Origin: Methylobacterium organophilum
Lineage (GTDB): Bacteria > Pseudomonadota > Alphaproteobacteria > Rhizobiales > Beijerinckiaceae
Direction: 5' to 3'
Length of the DNA: 64,000 bases
Assembly (NCBI RefSeq): GCF_022179465.1
Contig: NZ_BPQV01000002.1
Span: 496,001 to 560,000 of the forward strand
The translations under genes and the position numbers were made by a program. Numbering within the stretch: position 1 is the first letter of the stretch; each line of letters opens with the position of its first letter. The notes beneath the pieces are model-generated. The model did no database searches, had not been told where the DNA came from, and was given only the letters and a program-made list of their open reading frames with translations. Shown one piece after another: positions 37,380-45,732 of this stretch.

Positions 37380-37430
37380 TGGGACTAGCGGCACCATTCC
37401 GGAGCCTTCCCATGTCGAAGGTTAGCACAG

Positions 37431-38177
37431 ATGTCGAAGCTTGACGGCAAGGTCGCCGTGGTGACCGGCGCATCCAAGGGGATCGGCGCGGCGATCGCCA
37501 AGGCATTGGCGAAGGACGGCGCGGCGGTCGTGGTCAATTACGCGTCGAGCCGGGCGGGCGCGGACGCGGTCGTCGAGGCCATCACGGCGGAGGGCGGCAA
37601 GGCGGTCGCGGTGCAGGGCGACGTCTCCAAGGCTGCGGAGGCGGAGGCGCTGATCGAGGCGGCGGTGACGCGGTTCGGCCGGCTCGACGTGCTGGTCAAC
37701 AATTCCGGCGTCTACGAATTCGCGCCGATCGAGGCGATCACCGAGGAGCATTACCGGCGCCACTTCGACATCAACGTGCTGGGCGTGCTGCTGACCACGA
37801 AGGCCGCCACCAAGCATCTCGGCGAGGGAAGCAGCATCATCAACATCTCGTCGGTCGTCACCAGCATCCAGCCGGCGACGATGGCGGTCTATACCGGGAC
37901 CAAGGGCGCGGTGGACGCCATCTCGGGCGTCCTCGCCAACGAGTTGGCCCCGCGCCGGATCCGGGTCAACGTGGTCAGCCCGGGCTTCGTGGTGACCGAG
38001 GGCACCCACACGGCCGGCATCGCGGGCTCGGAGATGGAGGCCGCCCTGGTCGCGCAGATCCCCCTCGGCCGCGCGGGCCGACCGGACGACATCGCCGGCG
38101 TGGTGGCCTTCCTTGCCTCCGACGACGCCCGCTGGGTGACCGGCGAGGTGATCAACGTCGGCGGCGGCACGCGCTGA
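37431..38177 (+). CDS. SDR-family oxidoreductase (3-oxoacyl-ACP reductase-like)
   Basis: A classical short-chain dehydrogenase of 248 aa: cofactor motif VVTGASKGIGAAIAKAL, NNSG, catalytic Ser in INISSV, and YTGTK giving the YxxxK pair. The C-terminus GEVINVGGGTR is typical. Substrate unknown; regulation by the divergent ArsR protein is likely. It resembles the second SDR at 39254. Confidence 0.9.
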   Translation: MSKLDGKVAVVTGASKGIGAAIAKALAKDGAAVVVNYASSRAGADAVVEAITAEGGKAVAVQGDVSKAAEAEALIEAAVTRFGRLDVLVNNSGVYEFAPIEAITEEHYRRHFDINVLGVLLTTKAATKHLGEGSSIINISSVVTSIQPATMAVYTGTKGAVDAISGVLANELAPRRIRVNVVSPGFVVTEGTHTAGIAGSEMEAALVAQIPLGRAGRPDDIAGVVAFLASDDARWVTGEVINVGGGTR

Positions 38178-38229
38178 CGGCGACGGGCGCGGGGGGCGGC
38201 TTCGGCACGAGCCGGCGCCCCGCGCGCCT

Positions 38230-39135
38230 TCACCGCGGCGCGGGCAGGTTGGCGGCCAGGAAATCCACGAAGGCCCGCACCCGGCGGGGGACGCGGGCGC
38301 CGCCGACATGGAGCGCCTGGATCGGCTCGGTCTCGCCGCTGTCATGGGCGTCGAGCAGAGTGACGAGGCGGCCCGCTTCGAGATCGTCGCGCACCAGGAA
38401 GGCGCCGAGCCGGGCGATGCCGAGCCCGGCCACGCAGAGGGCGCGCAGGGTCTCGCCATTGTTCGCCTCCACATTGCCGGAGACCGCGACCACCCGGCGG
38501 GCCCCCTCCACCCGGAACGGCCAGCCGCGGGCGGCGCGGGCGAAGTTGAGTTCCAGGCAATTGTGCCCGGCCAGATCCTCGGGTGCCTGCGGCGTGCCGT
38601 GCCGGGCGAGATAGGCGGGGGCGGCGACCACGAGGCGGCGATTGTCGAGGAGCTTGCGGGCCATCAGCCCGCTATCGGGCAGATGCCCGACCCGGATCGC
38701 CACGTCGGTGCGCGCGTCGACGAGGTCGCTCACCCGGTCGGAGAGGGTGAGGTCGATCCGGATGCCGGGATGGGCCGCCAGGAAGGCCGGCAGCAGCGGC
38801 ACGATGCAACGCTGCCCGAACGGCAGGGTGGCATCGACCCGCACGCGGCCCCGCAGGGCGCCGCCCTCCGTCGCCTCGCGCTCCGCCTCGTCGAGATCGG
38901 CCAGGATGCGCGTGGCGGCCCAGTGATAGGCCTCGCCCTCCGGCGTTAGGGAGAGCCGCCTTGTCGTGCGCACCACCAGCCGCACCCCGAGCCGCGCCTC
39001 CAGCCGGTCGAGGATGCGGCTGACCCCGGAGGGCGAGAGCTTGAGGACCCGCGCCGCCCCCGAGAGGGAGCCGCAAGTCACGATGCGGGCCAGCACCTCC
39101 ATCTCCCAGGCACGGTCCGCCTGCTCCCGGCTCAT
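38230..39135 (-). CDS. LysR-family transcriptional regulator
   Basis: At 301 aa the N-terminal winged HTH is complete (CGSLSGAARVLKLSPSGVSR with the recognition helix at PSGVSRILDRLE). The effector-binding half (RVRVDATLPFGQRCIVPLL, VAIRVGHLPDSGLMAR) is that of the CrgA-like subgroup. It is divergent from the SDR gene at 39254 and probably controls it across the 118-bp gap. The effector is unknown. Confidence 0.92.
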   Translation of the reverse strand: MSREQADRAWEMEVLARIVTCGSLSGAARVLKLSPSGVSRILDRLEARLGVRLVVRTTRRLSLTPEGEAYHWAATRILADLDEAEREATEGGALRGRVRVDATLPFGQRCIVPLLPAFLAAHPGIRIDLTLSDRVSDLVDARTDVAIRVGHLPDSGLMARKLLDNRRLVVAAPAYLARHGTPQAPEDLAGHNCLELNFARAARGWPFRVEGARRVVAVSGNVEANNGETLRALCVAGLGIARLGAFLVRDDLEAGRLVTLLDAHDSGETEPIQALHVGGARVPRRVRAFVDFLAANLPAPR

Positions 39136-39253
39136 CTGTGCGCTCCGCTCAAAGATGCTTGGACGGCCCGAGCGCTACCCGGCCGCGGGCCCCGCGTCCA
39201 TCTCCGGTCCATCGCGGCGCGCCCAGGCCGCTGCCCCTAAGCGGAGTGCAGAG

Positions 39254-40033
39254 ATGGACCTTCAGCTCACAGGCAAGATTGCCCTCGTCACCGGCTCCAC
39301 CGCCGGCATCGGCCTCGCGATCGCCCGGAGGCTCGCGGAGGAAGGGGTGGCGGTCGCGATCACCGGGCGCACACCGGACAAGCTCGCGGCGGCGGCCGAC
39401 AAGATCGGCGGGAAAGTCCGGACCATCGCGGCCGATCCCGCCACGGCGGAGGGCGCGGAGACCCTGGTCGCGGCCTTGCCGGCGGTCGACATCCTCGTGA
39501 ACAATCTCGGAATCTACGAGAGCAAGGCCTTCGAAGAGATCAGCGACGCCGATTGGCGGCGCTTCTTCGAGGTCAACGTGCTCTCCGGCGCGCGGCTCGC
39601 CCGGGCCTATTTCCCCGGCATGCTCGCCCGCGGCTGGGGCCGGATCGTCTTCGTGGCGAGCGAATCCGCCCTGCTCGTCCCCCCGGACATGATCCATTAC
39701 GGCATGACCAAGACGGCCCAGCTCGCCATCGCCCGCGGCCTCGCGGCCCGGACCCGGGGCAGCCGGGTCACCGTGAATTCCGTGCTGCCCGGGACCACCC
39801 GCTCCGAGGGAATCGAGGACTTCCTGCGCAGCGTCGCCTCGGATCCGGAGGCGCCCCCGGCGGCGATCGAGCAGGAATTCTTCGCCAAGGAGCGCCCGAC
39901 CTCCCTGATCCAGCGCATGATCGAGCCGGAGGAGGTGGCGAGCCTCGTCGCCTACCTCGCCAGCCCCCTGGCCGCGGCCACCAACGGCGCGGCCCTGCGC
40001 GTCGATGGCGGCATCACCCCGACGATCGTGTGA
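39254..40033 (+). CDS. SDR-family oxidoreductase
   Basis: A 259-aa short-chain dehydrogenase: VTGSTAGIGLAIARRLAEEG, NNLG in place of NNAG, catalytic Ser in FVASES, and YGMTK. The C-terminal part has an insert (EQEFFAKERPTSLIQRMIEPEE) also seen in the subgroup annotated as 3-oxoacyl-ACP reductase-like. ATG at 39254 follows GAGTGCAGAG. It is paired divergently with a LysR regulator; substrate unknown. Confidence 0.9.
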   Translation: MDLQLTGKIALVTGSTAGIGLAIARRLAEEGVAVAITGRTPDKLAAAADKIGGKVRTIAADPATAEGAETLVAALPAVDILVNNLGIYESKAFEEISDADWRRFFEVNVLSGARLARAYFPGMLARGWGRIVFVASESALLVPPDMIHYGMTKTAQLAIARGLAARTRGSRVTVNSVLPGTTRSEGIEDFLRSVASDPEAPPAAIEQEFFAKERPTSLIQRMIEPEEVASLVAYLASPLAAATNGAALRVDGGITPTIV

Positions 40034-40039
40034 GCGCCC

Positions 40040-40774
40040 TCAGACCGAGGCCCGGCTCAGGCGCCCATCGGCGAAGCCGAGGGCGTCGGCCAGGGTGTTG
40101 CGGGCGCGGCTGACCCGGCTCTTCACCGTGCCGACCTGGCAGCCGATCAGGTCGGCGGCATCCTCGTAGGTCATGCCGTGGGCGCCCACCAGCAGCAGCG
40201 CCTCCCGCTGGGAGGCGGGCAGCTTGGCGAGGTTGGTCCAGACGTTCTGCAATTCGACCCGGTCGACCTGATCGGGCAGCGCGATCAGCCCCGAGGCGGC
40301 GATGCCGTCCGCATCCTCCACCTCGCGGCGGTGCTTGCGGATCTCGCTGTAGAAGTGGTTGCGCAGGATCGTGAACAGCCAGGCCAGGAAGTTCGTGCCC
40401 GGCTGGAATTTCTCCCGGTTCGCCCAGGCCTTCAGCATGGTCTCCTGCACGAGGTCGTCGGCCTTGGCGGCGCTCACGGCCAGGGACAGGGCGAAGCCGC
40501 GCAGGGCGGGAAGCGCGGCGATCAGCTCCTTGCCGAAGCCGGAGCGGGCATCGGCGTCGAGGGCGTCGAGCGCCGCGCTGAGGCGGGCGACGAGCTCGGT
40601 GAGGCGCTGGCTCTCGGTGTCGGAGACGGCGGTGTAGAGGTCGCGCAGCTGAGCCCCGAGGTGATCGCGGGCCGCCTGGGGCAGCCGTCCGCGACGCGGG
40701 GCGCCCGGCCCGCTTGCGGGCGATGCGGTCTCTGCTATCTCACCCCGAGGTTGTGTCCGTTTGCGGCCGTCCAT
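40040..40774 (-). CDS. NepR-EcfG-like fusion: general stress response sigma factor
   Basis: At 244 aa, residues ~80-240 form an EcfG-type sigma factor. Region 2 contains DDLVQETMLKAWANREKFQPG and LAWLFTILRNHFYSEIRKHRREVEDADG; region 4 contains SQREALLLVGAHGMTYEDAA and GTVKSRVSRARNTL. Residues ~36-70 (LGAQLRDLYTAVSDTESQRL, TELVARL) have the LR-x-x-Y...V...R...L pattern of NepR, the anti-sigma factor that PhyR removes under stress. Joining the two in one chain would be a self-inhibited sigma factor. Direct repeats GGGATTATC (40816, 40839) lie upstream. Confidence 0.75.
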   Translation of the reverse strand: MDGRKRTQPRGEIAETASPASGPGAPRRGRLPQAARDHLGAQLRDLYTAVSDTESQRLTELVARLSAALDALDADARSGFGKELIAALPALRGFALSLAVSAAKADDLVQETMLKAWANREKFQPGTNFLAWLFTILRNHFYSEIRKHRREVEDADGIAASGLIALPDQVDRVELQNVWTNLAKLPASQREALLLVGAHGMTYEDAADLIGCQVGTVKSRVSRARNTLADALGFADGRLSRASV

Positions 40775-40893
40775 CGCTCGTGCTGTCCTCCCGCGAATCA
40801 GGTATTCCGCGTGCCGGGATTATCCGGAAACTTGGTGCGGGATTATCTGGCAGTCAGCAGGTGAACGGAGTCTGACTGGAATTATTTCAGTTC

Positions 40894-40927
40894 AACAAAA
40901 AGGCCGCCCTCCGGGAGGAGAGCGGCC
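40894..40927 (-). terminator. Intrinsic terminator of sodB
   Basis: GGCCGC (40902-40907) pairs with GCGGCC (40922-40927), with inner CCTCC/GGAGG pairing. On the minus strand the hairpin is followed by TTTTTGTT. It lies 40 bp past the sodB stop codon. Confidence 0.85.
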
Positions 40928-40966
40928 CTGGCCCGGGCGGTCACGCCCGGCGGTTGCAGGCGAGGA

Positions 40967-41563
40967 TCAGGCGGCCTCGCCGTAGAGCTTCTCGACGTAT
41001 TCCCAGTTCACCAGGTTCTCGAGGAAGGCCTTGAGGTAGTCGGGCCGGCGGTTGCGGTAGTCGATGTAGTAGGAGTGCTCCCAGACGTCGACGCCGAGGA
41101 TCGGCTTGGCGCCGTGCACCAGCGGGTTCTCGCCGTTCGGGGTCTTCTGGATGAGGAGCTTGCCGTCCTTGACCGCGAGCCAGGCCCAGCCCGAGCCGAA
41201 CTGGCCGATGCCGGCCTGGATGAAGTCCGCCTTGAACTTCTCGAAGCCGCCGAGATCCTCGTCGATCTTCTTGGCGAGGGCGGCCGGCGGGGTGCCGCCG
41301 CCATTGGGCTTCATCCAGTTCCAGAAATGGAGGTGGTTGAAGTGCTGGCCGGCATTGTTGAACAGGGCCTGGTTGGTCCCGTAGGAGGCCTTCACGATCT
41401 CCTCGACGCTCTTGCCTTGGAGATCGGTGCCCTCGAGCAGCTTGTTGCCCGTGTCGACATAGGCCTTGTGGTGCTTGTCGTGGTGAAACTCGAGGGTTTC
41501 CTTGGACATGTACGGCCCCAGCGCATCGTAGGCGTAGGGCAGCTCGGGGAGGGTGAAGGTCAT
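40967..41563 (-). CDS. sodB: Superoxide dismutase (Fe/Mn family)
   Basis: At 198 aa the metal ligands are His in LEFHHDKHHKAYV and NHLHFWNW, and the Asp/His in DVWEHSYYIDYRNRRPDYL. The residues around GSGWAWLAVKDG are as in Fe/Mn enzymes; metal choice cannot be told from sequence alone. Start MTFTLPELPYAYDALGP is the standard N-terminus. It is monocistronic, with a terminator behind it and the sigma-factor gene following on the same strand. Confidence 0.96.
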   Translation of the reverse strand: MTFTLPELPYAYDALGPYMSKETLEFHHDKHHKAYVDTGNKLLEGTDLQGKSVEEIVKASYGTNQALFNNAGQHFNHLHFWNWMKPNGGGTPPAALAKKIDEDLGGFEKFKADFIQAGIGQFGSGWAWLAVKDGKLLIQKTPNGENPLVHGAKPILGVDVWEHSYYIDYRNRRPDYLKAFLENLVNWEYVEKLYGEAA

Positions 41564-41838
41564 GCGTCTCTCCGGGTCGTTCGGGCCCCGCGGCAGGGTC
41601 GTCCTGCACCGCTTCCCTCCGGCGGTCCCGCCGGATTCGCGTGCATGCCGCCGGGGCGGCCCGCGGTTACGTAAGTCGCTGGGTGCGCCGCGGCAACGCC
41701 GCACCTTCGCCCGAAATGGCCGTCAGGGCGCGCCGTCCACCGCTGATGAGGCGGAAAACATCGTCGTGCGGTTTTGAAAAACCGCACCAACGCCTTATCG
41801 TGCCGCTCCGAAGTGACGGCCGTTTGCCCGAGAGTACC

Positions 41839-42738
41839 ATGATCATCGCGCTGTTCGCGCTCAGCCTCGTCATGATCATCGGCGGTGCCGCCGCCGTGAT
41901 CCAGGGTTTCCCCTATGTGAGGCTGGAGAGCGGGCTCGCCATGGTGGTGGGGGGGTCCACCGCGGCCTCCGCCGGGGTGATCCTGCTCGGCCTCGCGGTG
42001 CTGGCCCTGCGCCTGGGGCGGATCGAGCGCCTGCTCGCCGGCGGCGCGGCGCCCCGCGCGTCCGCCCCCGCCCTGCCTCCGCTGCCGCATCCCTCCGAGA
42101 GCGTGACGCTGACGCCGCCGAGCCTTCCGGCCGAGCGCCCGGCCCTGGCCGGCGCGGCAGGGCTCGCCGGCCTCACCGTGGGTGCGGCCGGCCTGGGCGT
42201 GGGTCTTGGCGCGGGCCTGCGCGGGCCGGAGCCGGTCTTCGACGATCCGCCCCTGCCCGGCAACGACCCGGCCCCCGAGAACGCTGCCGCGCGGGCGGAG
42301 GAGCCGCTGCTGCCCGACCTGCTGCCGCCCGAGGCGGAGGCCGCGGCCCCGGAGCCCCTGCACGCGGCCTCGGACGAGGCGGCGGAGCCCGAATTCCTGC
42401 CGGAGGGCGAAGAGCGGCCGGAGGACGAGGACCTGTTCGCCGCCGAGCTGCGCCCGGCCCTCGACGCGCCCCCGCCGGCCTCCGAGCCCGAGCCGGCCAT
42501 GGCCGAGGACGCTCCGGCGGCGCCCGAGACGCCGGAAGCGCCCGAAGCCGCCGCGCCGCGGGTGGAGGAGCGCCAGGTCGTCGGCACCTATTCCTCCGGC
42601 GGCAACACCTACGTGATGTTCTCCGACGGCAAGATCGAGGCCGAGACCCCGCGCGGCCGCTTCACCTTCGATTCCCTCGAAGAGCTGAAGACCTTCGTCG
42701 ATTCCGGCGGCGAGGCGAACGCCCGCGGCGCCGCGTGA
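41839..42738 (+). CDS. Membrane-anchored acidic protein of unknown function, 299 aa
   Basis: Two N-terminal membrane segments (LFALSLVMIIGGAAAVIQ and GVILLGLAVLALRLG) precede a long Pro/Glu/Ala-rich, intrinsically disordered acidic region. A compact C-terminal piece (VVGTYSSGGNTYVMFSDGKI, ETPRGRFTFDSLEELKTFVD) ends the protein. That last piece recurs, as I remember, at the end of many Rhizobiales proteins. ATG at 41839 starts the first membrane segment. The 275-bp gap upstream, shared with sodB, shows no clear gene. Confidence 0.75.
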   Translation: MIIALFALSLVMIIGGAAAVIQGFPYVRLESGLAMVVGGSTAASAGVILLGLAVLALRLGRIERLLAGGAAPRASAPALPPLPHPSESVTLTPPSLPAERPALAGAAGLAGLTVGAAGLGVGLGAGLRGPEPVFDDPPLPGNDPAPENAAARAEEPLLPDLLPPEAEAAAPEPLHAASDEAAEPEFLPEGEERPEDEDLFAAELRPALDAPPPASEPEPAMAEDAPAAPETPEAPEAAAPRVEERQVVGTYSSGGNTYVMFSDGKIEAETPRGRFTFDSLEELKTFVDSGGEANARGAA

Positions 42739-42854
42739 GGCGGGGACCGCGTCCCTTTCCTTAAGCGCCTGACCGATCTCCGCGACGGTCTTTCCTGCCC
42801 TCTCTCCGACAGTCCGCGGAGGGGCGGGACGCGGCCGAAGGAGTCCCCTTCCCC

Positions 42855-43487
42855 TCAGAGCGTCGCCGGGATCGGCGCCCAGCCGCCCGCGCCGTCCGGG
42901 GCGAATTGCGGGATATGGGCGAGGCTGTGCACCAGGGCGGCGTCGGGGCCGAGCACCGGCTCCCAGTCATGGGCCTCGGTCAGCACCACGCCGATGCCGA
43001 CGACCTCCGCCCCCGCCTGGCGGGCGAGCGCCACGGAGCCCTTGAGGCTGCCGCCGCTGGCGATCACGTCGTCCACCACCACCGTGCGCTTGCCCGCGAG
43101 CAGGGGCACCGCCCGCGGGTCGAGGAGCAGGCGCTGCTCGCCATGGGAGGTGATCGAGCGGATCGGCTGGGTCAGGGCGTTGGCGAGATGGAGCTTGGGC
43201 GATTTCTGCAGCACGACGTAGTCGTTCAGGCCGAGCGCCCGGCTCACCTCGATGGCGACGGGGATGCCGAGGGTCGCCGCCCCCACCACCACCTCCGGTT
43301 CGAGGGGCGCCAGCTTCTCGGCGAGCTTCTGCCCGATATGGGCGCCGAAGCGCACGCCGAGATCGATGATCATCATCAGCGAGATCGCGAAATCCGGCTT
43401 GATCGCCACGATCGGCAGGTCGAGCGGATAGCCGGCGACGTCGACGGGCCAGGCATGGCCGGTGAAGGGGGGCTCGGCGGAGGTCAT
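42855..43487 (-). CDS. Purine-type phosphoribosyltransferase in an ECF importer operon
   Basis: At 210 aa it is a type I phosphoribosyltransferase: the PRPP motif VVVDDVIASGGSLKGSVAL follows a five-stranded core (VVVGAATLGIPVAIEVSRALG, YVVLQKSPKLHL). Such enzymes attach ribose-5-phosphate to adenine, guanine, xanthine or related bases; which base is not deducible here. Its start overlaps the stop of the T-component gene as ATGA. It is the last gene of a four-gene unit S-AA'-T-PRTase, so it probably traps the imported base as a nucleotide. Confidence 0.82.
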   Translation of the reverse strand: MTSAEPPFTGHAWPVDVAGYPLDLPIVAIKPDFAISLMMIIDLGVRFGAHIGQKLAEKLAPLEPEVVVGAATLGIPVAIEVSRALGLNDYVVLQKSPKLHLANALTQPIRSITSHGEQRLLLDPRAVPLLAGKRTVVVDDVIASGGSLKGSVALARQAGAEVVGIGVVLTEAHDWEPVLGPDAALVHSLAHIPQFAPDGAGGWAPIPATL

Positions 43488-44158
43488 GGCTGGGCGGGTT
43501 TCCGGGGCAGGCGGTCTTCGACGAGGAGCCCGACGCCGCGCCAGCTCGTGCGCTTCGCCCGGGTATCGTAGCCGGAGACGGTGAGGGAGACGGAGATGGC
43601 GTGCGCCATGCGCACCGCCTGCACCAGCAGCGGCACGCCGCGGGCCAGGGCGAAGCGCAGGCGCAGGTGGAAGGGCGCGGCGTCGATGTCGAGGCCGCGG
43701 GCGCGCTGCGCATCGGCGATCTGCTCGAATTCCCGGCGCAGCATCGGCACGATGCCGAACATCAGCGAGAGCACCAGCGTCGCCGTCGGCGGCAGCCGGG
43801 CGGCGCTCGCCGCGGCCATGATCGCGCCGGGGGTGCTGGTCTCGACCACGAAGAAGAAGGCGCCCGTCGTGGCCACCAGCCGCGCCGCCATGCGCAGCGC
43901 CGTGAGCGCCGCCTCGGGCAACGGCATCCCCTGCAGCGACAGGTTCAGGAGCCAGGAGGCCACTACCAGCACGACGAGGATCGCCGCGCCCTTCAGGTAG
44001 CCGCGCAGCCCCGGCAGCCGCAGCAGGCTCAGGACGAGGACGACGAGGGCGGCGATGGCCGCGGTCATCCAGGCCTGCGGCGCGAGCCAGGCCGCGAGCA
44101 TCACCGCGAAGGCCCCGGCGAGCTTCACGAAGAAGTTCAGGCGCAAAAGCGTGCTCAT
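43484..44158 (-). CDS. ECF transporter T component (EcfT-like)
   Basis: Membrane subunit joining ATPases to the substrate-binding S component. At 224 aa it has about five membrane helices and a cytoplasmic coupling region with the ARG motif (DAQRARGLDIDAAPF) and a second motif (SLTVSGYDTRAKRTSW). MLRREFEQIADA precedes the first motif as in EcfT. Start and stop overlap both neighbours by 4 bp, indicating one operon. Confidence 0.88.
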   Translation of the reverse strand: MSTLLRLNFFVKLAGAFAVMLAAWLAPQAWMTAAIAALVVLVLSLLRLPGLRGYLKGAAILVVLVVASWLLNLSLQGMPLPEAALTALRMAARLVATTGAFFFVVETSTPGAIMAAASAARLPPTATLVLSLMFGIVPMLRREFEQIADAQRARGLDIDAAPFHLRLRFALARGVPLLVQAVRMAHAISVSLTVSGYDTRAKRTSWRGVGLLVEDRLPRKPAQP

Positions 44159-45687
44159 GCGGCGCGCTCCAGATCCGCATAGGGCCGCGGCCAGCCGAGG
44201 CGGGCGAAGGCCGGCGCCGCCCAGGCCTCTCCGGTCGGGCCGTCGAAGCCGATCCGGCCCTCCTCCAGGATCATGACCCGGTCGGCCACGTCGTCGACGA
44301 GTTCGAGGTCGTGCGAGATCAGGATCGCCGCCCGCCCCTGCGCCCGGCCCGCGGCCAGGAAGCGCTCCAGCATGGCCCGGCCGAGGGCGTCGCGGGCGAG
44401 CAGGGGCTCGTCGAGGATGGCGACGGGGCTCTCCGCCGCCTCCAGGCAGGCGAGGCCGAGCAGCGCCTGCTCCCTGGCCGAGAGCGCGAAGGGATTGGCC
44501 TCCGTCTTCCCGGCGAGGCCGTAGGTGTCGAGGGCGGCGCGCGCCCGCGCCGCCACCGCGGGCTCCTTGAGGCGGCGCGTCTCCGCGCAGACCGCGAAGG
44601 CCGCCTCGTCGATCACGCTGAGGTTGAACAGCACCCGGCGCATGTTCTGCGGCATGTAGCCGATGCGCCGGGCCCGCCTGGCCGGCGTCCAGTCGCGGGC
44701 CTCCTCCCCGGCGATCAGGATCCGCCCCGCCGCGGCCCGGGCGAGGCCGAGCACGGTCTGGAACAGGGTGGTCTTGCCGGCACCGTTGCGGCCGACGAGG
44801 CCCAGCACCTCGCCGCGGCGAAGGCCGAAGCTGACCGCGTCGAGCACCGGCGCCCCGGTGCCGCGGCGCAGGACCGAGCGCAGGTCGAAGACGTCGAGCA
44901 GGCTCTCCCCCGGCGCGCCCTGCGCCCGGCAGGGCCGCCGGCGGGAAGGGGGCAGGATGCCGGCCTCGTCCCAGGACCCCGGGCGGGCCATCGCCTCCGC
45001 CCGGGGCAGGGCGGCGCCGAGGCGGCCCTCCGTCAGGAAGGCGATGCGGTCCATGGCCGGGGCCAGGGCGGCGGCGTCCTGGTCGGCGGCGAGGAGCGCC
45101 GGGGCCTCGGGCGCGGCCCGCAGGGCGGTCAGGATGCCGAGAAGCCGGGCGCGGGCGGCCGGGTCGAGGCCGGTGGTCGGCTCGTCGAGGGCGAGGAGCC
45201 GCGGCCGCCCAGCCAGCGCCGCCGCCAGCGCCACCATGCGCCGCTCGCCCCCGGACAGGTCGAGCACCATCCGGCCCGAGAGCGGCCAGAGGGCGAAGAG
45301 ATCCATCAGTTCGGCGACGCGGCGGCGCAGGGCCGCCCGCTCCATCCGCCGGTTCTCGAGGGGAAAGGCGATCAGGTCCTCGACGCTCAGGTTCCAGAGC
45401 TGGTCGTCGAGATTCTGGAAGACCGGGCTCACGGCGCGGAACAGGTCGGCGGCCCCCAGGCCGGAGAGCGGCGCGCCGTGCAGGCGCACCTCCCCCTGCC
45501 ACAACCGGGGCTTCACCAGCCGCGGGATCACCCCGGCCGCGGCGGCGAGCAGCACGGATTTTCCCGAGGCGCCCGCCCCGCAGACGAGGGCGGCCTCCCC
45601 CTCCCCGAGGGCGAGGCCGATCCGATCGAGCGCCGGCCGGCTCGCCCCGAAGCCGACCGTCAGGTCCTGGATGTCGAGCAACGCCAC
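44155..45687 (-). CDS. ECF transporter ATPase with two fused ABC domains
   Basis: At 510 aa it carries two ATP-binding cassettes in one chain. First: Walker A CGAGASGKSVLL, signature LSGGERRMVAL, Walker B LLALDEPTTGLDP. Second (from about residue 270): Walker A GLVGRNGAGKTTLF, a degenerate signature ALSAREQALLGL, Walker B VAILDEPLLARD. ECF systems usually have two separate A proteins, so this is a fused A-A' form. It is 45 bp downstream of the S component and overlaps the T-component start by 4 bp. Confidence 0.9.
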   Translation of the reverse strand: MALLDIQDLTVGFGASRPALDRIGLALGEGEAALVCGAGASGKSVLLAAAAGVIPRLVKPRLWQGEVRLHGAPLSGLGAADLFRAVSPVFQNLDDQLWNLSVEDLIAFPLENRRMERAALRRRVAELMDLFALWPLSGRMVLDLSGGERRMVALAAALAGRPRLLALDEPTTGLDPAARARLLGILTALRAAPEAPALLAADQDAAALAPAMDRIAFLTEGRLGAALPRAEAMARPGSWDEAGILPPSRRRPCRAQGAPGESLLDVFDLRSVLRRGTGAPVLDAVSFGLRRGEVLGLVGRNGAGKTTLFQTVLGLARAAAGRILIAGEEARDWTPARRARRIGYMPQNMRRVLFNLSVIDEAAFAVCAETRRLKEPAVAARARAALDTYGLAGKTEANPFALSAREQALLGLACLEAAESPVAILDEPLLARDALGRAMLERFLAAGRAQGRAAILISHDLELVDDVADRVMILEEGRIGFDGPTGEAWAAPAFARLGWPRPYADLERAA

Positions 45688-45732
45688 GTACCTTGAATAT
45701 CCGAACCCTGGCCGTCCTCCGGTCCGCCGCGG

